16,488 bases of DNA from the NCBI GenBank assembly GCA_020847555.1, contig JADLBT010000125.1, positions 1 through 16,488 of the forward strand, read 5' to 3'. Source of the DNA: Gemmataceae bacterium (GTDB lineage: Bacteria > Planctomycetota > Planctomycetia > Gemmatales > Gemmataceae). The position numbers and the translations under genes are program-made. Each line of letters starts with the position of its first letter. The stretch's first letter is position 1. Shown piece after piece: positions 6,854-14,504 of the stretch. The notes below the pieces were generated by a model. The model searched no databases, had not been told where the DNA came from, and saw nothing but the letters and a program-made list of their open reading frames with translations.

Positions 6854-8728
6854 ATGACTCGCACCCTCCGGATCGCCGCCGCGACCCTGTTCCTCGTCCC
6901 TGTCTCCAACGCCCATGCGGGCGGCAAAAAGGACGTCAAGCGGCCGAACATCCTCTGGATCACCTGTGAGGACATGGGGCCGCACCTCGGCGCCTACGGC
7001 GACAAATACGCCACCACGCCGAACCTCGACCGTTTCGCCAAGCGCGGCCTGCGTTACAACGTGGCGTGGTCGAACGCTCCCGTTTGCGCACCCGCTCGCA
7101 CCACCCTGATCACCGGCGTGTATCCGACCGCGACCGGCTCCGAGCACATGCGCAGCATGGTCCGCCTGCCCGAGTTCATGCGCATGTACCCGGCCCTGCT
7201 GCGCCTGCTCGGGTACTACGTCAGCAACCGCGTCAAGGAGGACTACAACGCCGCGAAGGACGGCAAGGTGTGGGACGACTCGTCCGGGAAGGCCCACTAC
7301 AGGAACCGCAAGGCGAGCCAGCCGTTCTTTGCTGTCTTCAACTTCACGATCACCCACGAGAGTCAGATCCGCAAACGGCCGCACAAACTCGTCCATGATC
7401 CGGCGAAGGCGCCGCTGCCGCCCTACCACCCGGACACGCCCGAGGTGCGCCACGACTGGGCGCAGTACTACGACAACATCACGACGATGGACGCGCTGGT
7501 CGGCGCCATCCTGCGCGAGCTGGAGGAACTGGGCCTGGCCGAGGACACCATCGTCATCTTCTGCTCGGACCACGGCTCGGGCATGCCGCGGCACAAGCGC
7601 TGGCCGGGCGACTCGGGGCTGCACGTCCCGCTCATCGTCCACTTCCCGGAGCGGCTGCGCCACCTGGCGCCGAAGGCCTACCGCGCCGGCGGGACGACGG
7701 GCCAGCTGGTGAGCTTCGTGGACTTCGCGCCGACGCTGCTCAGCCTCGCGGGCGAGCGGGCGCCGGAGTGGATGCAGGGGCAAGCGTTCCTCGGCAAGCA
7801 TGCGGCGGCCCCGCGGCAATACCTGCACGGCTTCCGCGGCCGCATGGACGAGCGGCACGACCTCGCCCGCAGCGTGCGCGACAGCCGCTACGTCTACATT
7901 CGCAACTACTTCCCGCATCGACCGCACGGCCAGCACAACGCCTACCAGTACGAGACGCCGACCACGCGCGTCTGGAAGCAGCTGTTCGACGAGGGCAAGC
8001 TCAAGCCGCCGCAGAGCAACTTCTGGGTGAAGCGCGTCCCGGAGGAGCTGTACGACCTGGAGACCGACCCGTTCGAGACGCGCAATCTCGCTGCCTCGCC
8101 GGCACACCAGGACATCCTGAAGCGCTTCCGCAAGGTGCAGCAGGAGCATGCCCTGCGGATTCGCGACGTCGGTCTGCTGCCGGAGAACGAGATCCACGAC
8201 CGCGCGGCCGGCTCGACCCCGTATGAGATGGGCCACGACGACGGCAAGTACCCGCTGAAGCGGGTGCTCGCGACGGCGGACCTGGCGTCGCTGCTGCGCC
8301 CGGAGGATCTGCCGCAGCTGCGGCAGGCGCTGGGCGACGCGGACAGTGCGGTGCGCTACTGGGCGGCGCTGGGGGTGCTGATGCGCGGCAAGGAGGCGGT
8401 TGACGCCGCGCGCGGCGACCTGCTCAAGGCGCTGGACGACAAAGCGCCGAGCGTGCGCATCGCGGCCGCCGAGGCGCTGGGCACACACGGCAACGCGAAG
8501 GACGCCGCCAGGGCACTGGGGGTACTGCTGGAGTTGACGCCGGTGCGAAAGGAGAACTGGTACGTTTCGGTGCAGGCGCTCAACGCGCTCAGCGGGATGG
8601 GCGAACGGGCGCGCCCCGGACTGTCGGTGATTCGCGAGGCAGGGCGTAGCGCCAAAGGTATCCCCGGACGCTACGCGAATTACGTCCCGCGGCTGGTGGA
8701 GAAGCTGGAAGCCGATCTGAAGCGGTGA
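6854..8728 (+). CDS. Secreted sulfatase with C-terminal HEAT-repeat domain
   Basis: This 624-residue protein joins a type I sulfatase to a HEAT-repeat tail. A signal peptide covers residues 1-22. The sulfatase part (about 30-470) has the metal pair Glu39-Asp40 in ITCEDMG, the formylglycine motif CAPAR (Cys78-Arg82), FNFTITHES, and CSDHG (Asp239, His240), a variant set typical of the planctomycete sulfatases annotated as N-sulphoglucosamine sulphohydrolase-like. The PEELYDLETDPFETRNLA block marks the end of the fold near 395-412. Residues about 476-600 contain helical repeats of HEAT type (ALGDADSAVRYWAALGVL, ALDDKAPSVRIAAAEALG), which usually mediate protein contacts. GGAG 6 nt before the ATG (GGAGCGATC) supports the start. 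It follows the FGE gene across a long inverted repeat, so cotranscription is uncertain, but functional dependence on FGE is likely. The substrate is unknown. Confidence 0.93.
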   Translation: MTRTLRIAAATLFLVPVSNAHAGGKKDVKRPNILWITCEDMGPHLGAYGDKYATTPNLDRFAKRGLRYNVAWSNAPVCAPARTTLITGVYPTATGSEHMRSMVRLPEFMRMYPALLRLLGYYVSNRVKEDYNAAKDGKVWDDSSGKAHYRNRKASQPFFAVFNFTITHESQIRKRPHKLVHDPAKAPLPPYHPDTPEVRHDWAQYYDNITTMDALVGAILRELEELGLAEDTIVIFCSDHGSGMPRHKRWPGDSGLHVPLIVHFPERLRHLAPKAYRAGGTTGQLVSFVDFAPTLLSLAGERAPEWMQGQAFLGKHAAAPRQYLHGFRGRMDERHDLARSVRDSRYVYIRNYFPHRPHGQHNAYQYETPTTRVWKQLFDEGKLKPPQSNFWVKRVPEELYDLETDPFETRNLAASPAHQDILKRFRKVQQEHALRIRDVGLLPENEIHDRAAGSTPYEMGHDDGKYPLKRVLATADLASLLRPEDLPQLRQALGDADSAVRYWAALGVLMRGKEAVDAARGDLLKALDDKAPSVRIAAAEALGTHGNAKDAARALGVLLELTPVRKENWYVSVQALNALSGMGERARPGLSVIREAGRSAKGIPGRYANYVPRLVEKLEADLKR

Positions 8729-8852
8729 CGACGATAGCCGAGGGGACGGGCAAGCGCGCCCTGGCGAAGCCGGCGGGAGGCGCGGTACAGTGGTACGGTC
8801 GGCCCCGGGCTCGCGGCGTGCGCCCGAGCGCGACCCCATTCAGGAGGCGCCA

Positions 8853-9830
8853 ATGACGACCGCACTGCTCGCCCTCACCCTGACCGCGCTGGCCCCGGCC
8901 CAGCCCGCCGGGAAGTTCGCCGGGCGCGAGCGCCATCCACTCGCGCCCAGCTTGCCGGTCCTGACCGAGAAGGAACAGGAAGAGATCGAGCGCGTCATCG
9001 AGCGCCTCATCGAGTACGACATCGGCAAACTGAAGGGGGCCGCCGGGGCGAAGGCGCTGGCCGACTTCAACGCCCTCGGTCCGGAGGCGACGTTCCACCT
9101 CATCGAAGGGCTCAACCGGGCCGCCGAGATGGAGGCGAGCTGCCCCGCCGTGCTCATCGCCAAGAGGCTCGCCCTGCTGCTGCGCGGGTCGGACGACCCG
9201 GCGCTGCTCGACTTCGCCCGCGACAACATCGGCGCCGGCGTCAAGGCGCGCCGCCATCAGGTCGTCCTGAAGGATCTCAAGGTCGCCTGCCAGCTGCGCC
9301 GGTCGGCGCTGCAGCGGCGCGTGCTGGCCGCGAAGGGAGGTGGCGCGGGCAAGCCGCTGCGGTCGATGAGCGTGCCCGAACTGGCCGCCCTCGCCGGGAG
9401 TGAGCGCGGGCCGCGCCTCAAGCTGGTGCTCGCCGAACTGGAGCTGCGCCAGGGGCCGCAGGTCATCGACACGCTCGGCGCCGCCGCGGTCAACGGCGAG
9501 AAGGACGTGCGCCAGCTGGCTTCCGGGTTGCTGGTCAAGTACCTGTCCCGCCAGGGGCCGACCGCCGTCAAGGCCCGGTTCACGGACGAGCGGGCGGAGG
9601 TGCGGGCGGCAGCCGCGCGCGTGGCCGGCGAGAAGGGCCTGCGCCTCGGGGCCGAGCTGATCGAGTTGCTGGGCGACAATGAGACGGCGGTGCGCCAGGC
9701 GGCGCGGCAGGCGCTGGTGCGGCTCAGCCGTGGGCAGGACTTCGGGCCGCAGCCGGGCGCCACCGCGGAGGCGACCCTGTCCGCCATGCGGCAGTGGCGC
9801 GCCTGGTGGGCGCGCCAGGGCGGACGGTGA
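8853..9830 (+). CDS. Exported HEAT-repeat-like protein of unknown function
   Basis: I do not recognise a specific family for this 325-residue protein. A short hydrophobic N terminus (about 1-18, MTTALLALTLTALAPAQ) looks like a signal peptide. The middle is alpha-helical and charged, with a helix EKEQEEIERVIERLIEYDIG at 39-58. HEAT-like units appear at about 205-292 (NGEKDVRQLASGLLVKYL, DERAEVRAAAARVAGEKG, DNETAVRQAARQALVRL). The C terminus ends in a Trp-rich segment, MRQWRAWWARQGG, a pattern I associate with planctomycete HEAT proteins. The ATG at 8853 was chosen because CAGGAGG (8841-8847) lies 5 nt upstream and the signal peptide starts there; the frame is open further back to 8790. It lies 124 nt after the HEAT-tailed sulfatase and may be linked to it. 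A strong hairpin follows the stop. Confidence 0.8.
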   Translation: MTTALLALTLTALAPAQPAGKFAGRERHPLAPSLPVLTEKEQEEIERVIERLIEYDIGKLKGAAGAKALADFNALGPEATFHLIEGLNRAAEMEASCPAVLIAKRLALLLRGSDDPALLDFARDNIGAGVKARRHQVVLKDLKVACQLRRSALQRRVLAAKGGGAGKPLRSMSVPELAALAGSERGPRLKLVLAELELRQGPQVIDTLGAAAVNGEKDVRQLASGLLVKYLSRQGPTAVKARFTDERAEVRAAAARVAGEKGLRLGAELIELLGDNETAVRQAARQALVRLSRGQDFGPQPGATAEATLSAMRQWRAWWARQGGR

Positions 9831-9836
9831 GGCGAA

Positions 9837-9907
9837 AAAGCCCACAGGTGGCGCCCCGTGGGGCAAGTCCCCAGCACTTGACCCACGGGACGCCACCCGT
9901 GGGCTTT
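9837..9907. terminator. Long 71-nt hairpin between convergent genes
   Basis: The arm 9837-9862 (AAAGCCCACAGGTGGCG...) pairs with 9882-9907 (...CGCCACCCGTGGGCTTT) at 24 of 26 positions; an inner CAAGT/ACTTG pair (9864-9868 with 9876-9880) extends the stem, leaving a 7-nt loop. It begins 6 nt after the HEAT-protein stop and ends 30 nt from the stop of the minus-strand gene. A short A-run on the left and T-run on the right fit a bidirectional terminator, though the T-run is only three bases. Confidence 0.7.
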
Positions 9908-9937
9908 GCACACCAACACCCCTCCCGCTGCACCAAC

Positions 9938-10357
9938 TCAGTTCCCGCGCTCGATCGGGCTCACGTCGGACGCGCGATGGAGCGGCTTCTCGGGGATGTG
10001 ACCGGCCAGGGTGACCGACGCGCTGGGGGTCGCCGCGCCCGTCTTCTGCGGCACGGCCAGCGGCGGCTCGCTGGTGTTGACCGGCTGGTGGATAACTCCG
10101 GGGTTCCCCTGCATCGGCACCGGCTGCGGTTGCGCCTGCCGGTTGCGGCCGAACAACCCACCGAGCCACTCCTGCAAGCGCGTGAACAGGCCGCGGCGCT
10201 CCGACCTCCGACCACCATCCTGCCAGGTCGCGCCGTTCGGGTACACGGTGCCGTGTTCGACCGTCGGGGCAGGCACCACCTGAACCATGACCGGCCCCGG
10301 GGCAGGCGCCTGGGCGGCCAGCCAGGACGCCGTCAGGAAATAGAGGGAATAACTCAC
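9938..10357 (-). CDS. Small secreted Pro/Gln-rich hypothetical protein
   Basis: This 139-residue protein matches no family I can name. The N terminus SYSLYFLTASWLAAQAPA looks like a signal peptide cleaved near residue 16-18. It is followed by a Pro/Val-rich stretch, an amphipathic basic segment GLFTRLQEWLGGLFGRNRQ (about 57-75), and a Pro/Gln/Thr-rich tail ending in SDVSPIERGN. The composition suggests a cell-envelope or secreted peptide without enzymatic domains. The start is read as GTG at 10357 because AGGGAG lies 7 nt upstream and the signal peptide starts there; the frame is open to 10447 but that part has no signal peptide. It converges on the HEAT-protein gene across a strong hairpin, and a small basic ORF overlaps its start as GTGA. 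Confidence 0.7.
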   Translation of the reverse strand: MSYSLYFLTASWLAAQAPAPGPVMVQVVPAPTVEHGTVYPNGATWQDGGRRSERRGLFTRLQEWLGGLFGRNRQAQPQPVPMQGNPGVIHQPVNTSEPPLAVPQKTGAATPSASVTLAGHIPEKPLHRASDVSPIERGN

Positions 10358-10614
10358 AGGTTTCTCCCTTCCGTGGAGAGGAGCGATCCGTTCCGAACGG
10401 GCCGCCCCTCGGGGGAACGCGGCTCCATCTGCCGCGCCTGCGGACACGCGCCCAGCCAGGCGCTCTTCCCGACCACCGTGCCGGGCCGCCCGCAGTAATC
10501 GTTCTGAATCTTCGACCGGCCGGGCGTTCCTCCTTTAGCACCTTTGCCAGAAGCACGCCGTCTTCCTCCCCCTCCCTGTCCTGGTCTTCTCCGCGTCCTT
10601 TGCATATTTGCCAT
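10354..10614 (-). CDS. Possible small basic protein upstream of and overlapping the secreted protein
   Basis: An 86-codon frame starts at an ATG (10614) with GGGAG 8 nt upstream, and its TGA (10356-10354) overlaps the GTG start of the next gene as GTGA. The first 30 residues are Arg/Gly-rich (MANMQRTRRRPGQGGGGRR); the rest (KIQNDYCGRPGTVVGKSAWLG...) is more ordinary. The third-codon-position GC is low in the first 30 codons, which lie in a purine-rich tract, but high afterwards as in neighbouring genes. The alternative is that this is simply the untranslated leader of the secreted protein. I cannot assign a function. Confidence 0.35.
   Translation of the reverse strand: MANMQRTRRRPGQGGGGRRRASGKGAKGGTPGRSKIQNDYCGRPGTVVGKSAWLGACPQARQMEPRSPEGRPVRNGSLLSTEGRNL
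10388..10400. promoter_or_regulatory. Short perfect inverted repeat upstream of the secreted-protein gene
   Basis: CCGTTC-C-GAACGG is a 6-1-6 perfect dyad located 31 nt before the GTG at 10357. It could be a protein-binding site or a small mRNA hairpin. In GC-rich DNA such a dyad can occur by chance. Confidence 0.25.
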
Positions 10615-10792
10615 TACTCGTACTCCCGGCACAGGAAGGATGGCCTTCCCAGCCCGCACTCCTCGCTGGAAGCTGCTGGAACTGGCCTGGCCTGTCACCG
10701 GCCGGCGCGGCGCTCTATCCTGAAATGAGTACCCTGCGGAGCGCCCGCCTTCCACCCGCGCCGCCGACCACCCCTTGTCGGGAATCGCAGAG
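10615..10792. other. Intergenic region before the PVC-type dehydrogenase gene
   Basis: Together with the doubtful ORF on its left this makes 435 bp (10358-10792) between divergent genes. The AT-richest part is 10597-10625. On the plus strand 10521-10600 is strongly pyrimidine-rich. Apart from one promoter-like pair at 10692-10721 I see no defined element. Confidence 0.4.
10692..10721 (+). promoter_or_regulatory. Candidate promoter for the PVC-type dehydrogenase gene
   Basis: CTGTCA (10692-10697) and TATCCT (10716-10721) are separated by 18 bp and each match the sigma-70 consensus at 4 of 6 positions. The start codon is 71 nt further on. Visual match only. Confidence 0.28.
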
Positions 10793-13700
10793 ATGACCAG
10801 ATCCCTCCGCTGCTCCCTCCCCCTTGCCCTTACGGCTGCTGTCGCCGCAGCCGCCGCCGCGCTCCTGCCCGGCACGCCGGCCGCCCAGCCCCCTGCCCCG
10901 GCGAAGCCCTACAACCCGAAGATCCATGCCGACAACGGCGACGCCCTCAAGGCGCTCAAGCGGCTCCACGTCCCGCAGGGACATCGGATCGAGCTGATTG
11001 CGGCGGAGCCCCTGCTCGCCAACCCGGTCGCGTTCTGCATCGACGAGAAGGGCCGGTTCTACGTCGCCGAAACCTTCCGCCTGGGGGCAGGCGTCACCGA
11101 CAACCGGAGTCACAGCTACTGGCTAAACGACGATCTGGCTGCGCGCACCGTCGCCGACCGGGTCGCGATGTACCGCAAGCACCTCAAGGACAGGTTCGAC
11201 ACCTACGCCGTCGAACACGACCGCGTGCGTCTGCTCGAAGACACGAACGGGGACGGCAAGCTCGATCGGGCGACCGTCTTCGCCGACGGCTTCAACCGCC
11301 CGGAGGACGGCATCGGCTCGGGCCTGCTGGCACGCGGCGGGACCGTCTGGTACACCTGCATCCCCGACCTGTGGCTGCTGCGCGACGCGAACGGGGACGG
11401 CAAGGCGGACGTGAAGAAATCGCTCCACACCGGCTACGGAGTTCACGTCGCCTTCATCGGCCACGACCTGCACGGTCTGGTGCTGGGGCCGGACGGCCGG
11501 CTGTACTTCTCGGTCGGCGACCGCGGGTTGCACGTCGAGGCGGGCGGTCGGACCCTCTCGAACCCGGACTCGGGGGCGGTCCTGCGCTGCAACCCGGACG
11601 GATCGGAGCTGGAGATCATCGCGACCGGCCTGCGCAATCCGCAGGAGCTGGCGTTCGACCAGTACGGCAATCTCTTCACCGGCGACAACAACGCCGACGG
11701 CGGCGACCAGGCCCGGTGGGTGTACGTCGTCGAGGGCGGCGACAGTGGGTGGCGCATCGGCTACCAGTACCTGGAGTTCCCCACCCGGCTGGGTGCCTGG
11801 AACGCCGAGCGCCTCTGGCACCTGCCTTCGGCCGACCCGGCGAAGGGCAACCAGGCCGCCTACCTGCTGCCGCCCCTCGCCCACATCGGCTCCGGTCCGT
11901 CCGGGCTGACGTACCACCCGGGCGTGACGCTGCTGGACGAGAAGTACAAGGAGCACTTCTTCCTGTCCGACTTCCGCGGCAGCAGCGGCGGCAGCAGCAT
12001 CAACAGCTTCAAGGTGCGGCCGCGCGGCGCATCGTTCGAGGTGACCGACCAGGCGAAGTTCGTCTCATCAGTCCTGGCGACCGACTGCGACTTCGGCCCG
12101 GACGGCGGGTTCTATCTGACCGACTGGGTCGAGGGCTGGGGCAAGCCGAATCGCGGCCGCATCTACAAGGTGTCCGACCCCGGACGGGCCGGAGACAAAC
12201 TCGTCGGCGAGGTGAAGAGATTGCTCGCCGAGGGGATGGGCAAGCGCCCAGCGGCCGAGCTGGGGCGGCTGCTCGAACACCCCGACATGCGTGTGCGCCT
12301 GGAGGCGCAGCTCGCGCTCGTGGAGGCCCAGGGGGGCGACAAGCTGCTGGCCCACGCGGCGCGCGCCGGCAAGTCCTTGCCGGCCCGGCTGCACGGACTG
12401 TGGGGACTGGGGCAGCTCGCCCGCAGGTCGTCGGCGGCGGTGCCGGAGATCGTGCCGCTGCTGGCCGACAGGGACGCGGAGGTGCGGGCGCAGGCGGCGA
12501 AGGTGCTGGGCGAGGCGAAGGGCGCCCCGGCGGCGCAGCTCGTCCCACTGCTGAAGGACGGCGCGGCGCGCGTGCGTTTCTTCGCCGCCCTGAGCCTGGG
12601 CCGGGTCGGTCAGCGCGACGCGGTCGCGCCGGTGCTGGAGATGCTGCGCGCGAACGCGGACGCCGACGCCTACCTGCGGCACGCGGGCGTCATGGCGTTG
12701 GTCGGGCTCGCGGACCGCAAGGATCTGGAGGCGGCGGCGAGCGACGCCGCGCCGGCGGTCCGGCTGGGGGCGCTGCTGGCGATGCGGCGGCGGGCGATGC
12801 CGGAGGTGGCCCGCTTCCTCCGGGACGCCGAGCCGAAGCTGGTCCTCGAGGCGGCGTGCGCCATCTACGACACGCCGATCCCGGCGGCGCTGCCGGACCT
12901 GGCCGCGCTGGCCAACCGACGCGGACTGTCCGCGCCGGTGCTGCGCCGGGTCGTCAACGCCCATCTGCGGCTGGGCCAGCGCGCCAACGCGGACCAGGTG
13001 GCCCGCCTCGCGGCCCGCGCCGACGTTCCCGCGACCGTGCGCCAGGAGGCACTGCAGCTGCTGGAGAGGTGGGCGAAACCGGCTGGCCGGGATCGGGTCG
13101 TCGGCCTGTGGCGACCGCTGGAGGCGCGCCCGCAAGAGGACGCCGCGGCGGCGCTGCGGACCTCGCTCGGTGGCATCTTCAACGGCCCGCCGACCGTCCG
13201 CGCCGAGGCGGCCCGGGTCGCCGCCAGACTCGGCATCCAGGAAGTTGGGCCAGCACTGATGGCGCTGCTCGCGGACCGCAAGCAGCCGAGCCCGGTGCGC
13301 GTCGAGACGCTCCTGGGCCTGGAGGCGCTGAAAGGGAAGGAGTTACGGAAGGCGGCGGATCTGGCGGTCGTGGACGCCGACCCGCGGCTGCGCGCCGAGG
13401 GCCGGCGCGTCCTCGCGGCGCTGGACCCGGCGGGAGCGCTGGCCCTGCTGGAACCGGCCCTGGCGCGCGGCGCGACGGTCGAGCGGCAGGGGGCGCTGGC
13501 AGTCCTCGGCGGGCTGAAACAGCCCGGAGCCGATGCGCTGCTGGTCCGCTGGCTCGACCAACTCCTCGCAGGGAAGGTGCCGGCGGAGATCCGCCTCGAC
13601 CTGCTGGAGGCGGCCGAGCGGCGGCGGGCAAAGGAGGTCAAGGAGCGGCTGGCGCGTTACGAGGCGGCCCGTCCGAGGAACGACCCGGTGGCGAAGTACC

Positions 13701-14134
13701 TGGAAGCCCTCGCCGGCGGCGACGCGGCGAACGGCCGGCGCATCTTCCTGGACCGGGTGGAGGTGTCGTGCCTGCGCTGCCACAAGGTAAACGGCCAGGG
13801 CGGCGAGGTCGGGCCGGACCTGACCGGCATCGGCGCCAGGCAGCCGCGGCCGTATCTCCTCGAAGCGCTCGTGGTGCCGAACCGGCAGATCGCCAAGGGG
13901 TACGAGACGGTGGTGCTGACACTGACGGATGGCCAGGTCAAGTCGGGCATCCTCAAATCCGAGGACGCGAAGGCCGTCCGGCTGATGACCCCGGAGGGCG
14001 TGCTGCTGACGGTGCCGAAGAAGGAGATCGACGTGCGCGGCCGGGGGCCGTCGGCGATGCCCGACGATCTGACGCGCCACCTGACCCGGTCCGAAGTCCG
14101 TGACCTGGTCGAGTTCCTCGCGACCCTGAAATAG
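10793..14134 (+). CDS. PVC-type membrane-bound dehydrogenase / HEAT / cytochrome c protein
   Basis: This 1113-residue exported protein has the three-part build of the Pirellula/Verrucomicrobium-type proteins (families TIGR02604 and TIGR02603). A signal peptide covers about 1-31. A beta-propeller, sorbosone/glucose-dehydrogenase-like, spans about 55-465 (EAGGRTLSNPDSGAVLRCNPDG, GLRNPQELAFDQYGNLFTGDNNADGG). It contains two calcium-loop-like motifs, DTNGDGKLD (150-158) and DANGDGKAD (198-206). HEAT repeats fill about 475-960. The C-terminal domain binds one c-type haem: CLRCH (Cys993, Cys996, His997), then GPDLTGIGARQPRPYLLEAL and ITDG-type strands with a GRGPSAMPDDL ending. The protein probably oxidises a sugar-like or other periplasmic substrate and passes electrons to the haem, but no substrate has been fixed for the family. 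The ATG at 10793 gives the signal peptide; a TTG 18 nt upstream is the only in-frame alternative nearby. The Shine-Dalgarno sequence is weak. The gene appears to be transcribed alone. Confidence 0.92.
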   Translation: MTRSLRCSLPLALTAAVAAAAAALLPGTPAAQPPAPAKPYNPKIHADNGDALKALKRLHVPQGHRIELIAAEPLLANPVAFCIDEKGRFYVAETFRLGAGVTDNRSHSYWLNDDLAARTVADRVAMYRKHLKDRFDTYAVEHDRVRLLEDTNGDGKLDRATVFADGFNRPEDGIGSGLLARGGTVWYTCIPDLWLLRDANGDGKADVKKSLHTGYGVHVAFIGHDLHGLVLGPDGRLYFSVGDRGLHVEAGGRTLSNPDSGAVLRCNPDGSELEIIATGLRNPQELAFDQYGNLFTGDNNADGGDQARWVYVVEGGDSGWRIGYQYLEFPTRLGAWNAERLWHLPSADPAKGNQAAYLLPPLAHIGSGPSGLTYHPGVTLLDEKYKEHFFLSDFRGSSGGSSINSFKVRPRGASFEVTDQAKFVSSVLATDCDFGPDGGFYLTDWVEGWGKPNRGRIYKVSDPGRAGDKLVGEVKRLLAEGMGKRPAAELGRLLEHPDMRVRLEAQLALVEAQGGDKLLAHAARAGKSLPARLHGLWGLGQLARRSSAAVPEIVPLLADRDAEVRAQAAKVLGEAKGAPAAQLVPLLKDGAARVRFFAALSLGRVGQRDAVAPVLEMLRANADADAYLRHAGVMALVGLADRKDLEAAASDAAPAVRLGALLAMRRRAMPEVARFLRDAEPKLVLEAACAIYDTPIPAALPDLAALANRRGLSAPVLRRVVNAHLRLGQRANADQVARLAARADVPATVRQEALQLLERWAKPAGRDRVVGLWRPLEARPQEDAAAALRTSLGGIFNGPPTVRAEAARVAARLGIQEVGPALMALLADRKQPSPVRVETLLGLEALKGKELRKAADLAVVDADPRLRAEGRRVLAALDPAGALALLEPALARGATVERQGALAVLGGLKQPGADALLVRWLDQLLAGKVPAEIRLDLLEAAERRRAKEVKERLARYEAARPRNDPVAKYLEALAGGDAANGRRIFLDRVEVSCLRCHKVNGQGGEVGPDLTGIGARQPRPYLLEALVVPNRQIAKGYETVVLTLTDGQVKSGILKSEDAKAVRLMTPEGVLLTVPKKEIDVRGRGPSAMPDDLTRHLTRSEVRDLVEFLATLK

Positions 14135-14504
14135 CCGAAGGTGGGGCATCTGCCATGCATTCGGACCAGCCCGGATCTGATGGAGCGAGGGAGGACTGAT
14201 ACGGAAAGGCTCGGCGCGGTGTGCGGATGCGCCCCAGTCGGTGTGCCGGGCCGGACCAGCAAGCCTGGCGGGACGGGGTCGCCGTCAACGCGAGGACGCG
14301 CCGGACACCGCTGCGGTACGCCGGAATCGGGCCGTAGAGCCGGAATCCGTGCGAGTTGGCGCGTTCGGCGTGAGACTTGCTCCGCTGCGACGGTGGGGTC
14401 ATGACGAACCTGCAACAATCACGCCGCCGACCCCAGGCCAAGCGGGAACAGGCCCATGCGCAGCCTGGGATCCCGTGCGGCGCCCTTCACCAGGAGGGTT
14501 GATC
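14135..14504. other. 370-bp intergenic region without a supported gene
   Basis: The stretch between the cytochrome gene and the kinase-like gene holds only short frames of non-protein-like composition, including a 33-codon frame (14401-14502) ending 2 nt before the kinase ATG. The 9-nt word GCCGGAATC occurs twice 19 nt apart (14320-14328, 14339-14347). I see no tRNA, no strong hairpin and no convincing promoter; the kinase Shine-Dalgarno sequence (AGGAGGG, 14492-14498) is at its right end. Confidence 0.6.

Noticed and set aside
10529..10536. Perfect AAAGGAGG on the minus strand
   Set aside because: No ATG, GTG or TTG occurs at a usable distance downstream; it lies inside a purine-rich tract.
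10608..10796. TTG-started 62-codon frame ending in an ATGA overlap with the cytochrome gene
   Set aside because: Rare start codon without a ribosome-binding site and a nondescript translation. Many genes here begin ATGAC, so such overlaps arise automatically.
11371..14103. Plus-strand open frame of 910 codons within the cytochrome-type gene
   Set aside because: It is an out-of-frame shadow, extremely Gly/Ala/Arg-rich, whereas the main frame shows propeller, HEAT and CLRCH motifs.
14320..14347. Direct repeat GCCGGAATC, two copies 19 nt apart
   Set aside because: Too short and only two copies; no array, no dyad and no neighbouring regulator to support a binding site.
14141..14502. Two short overlapping plus-strand frames (14141-14404 and 14401-14502) leading to the kinase-like gene
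   Set aside because: Non-protein-like composition and no well-spaced ribosome-binding sites. The ATGA overlap is not informative because the ATG at 14401 is followed by A, which forces a stop in that register.
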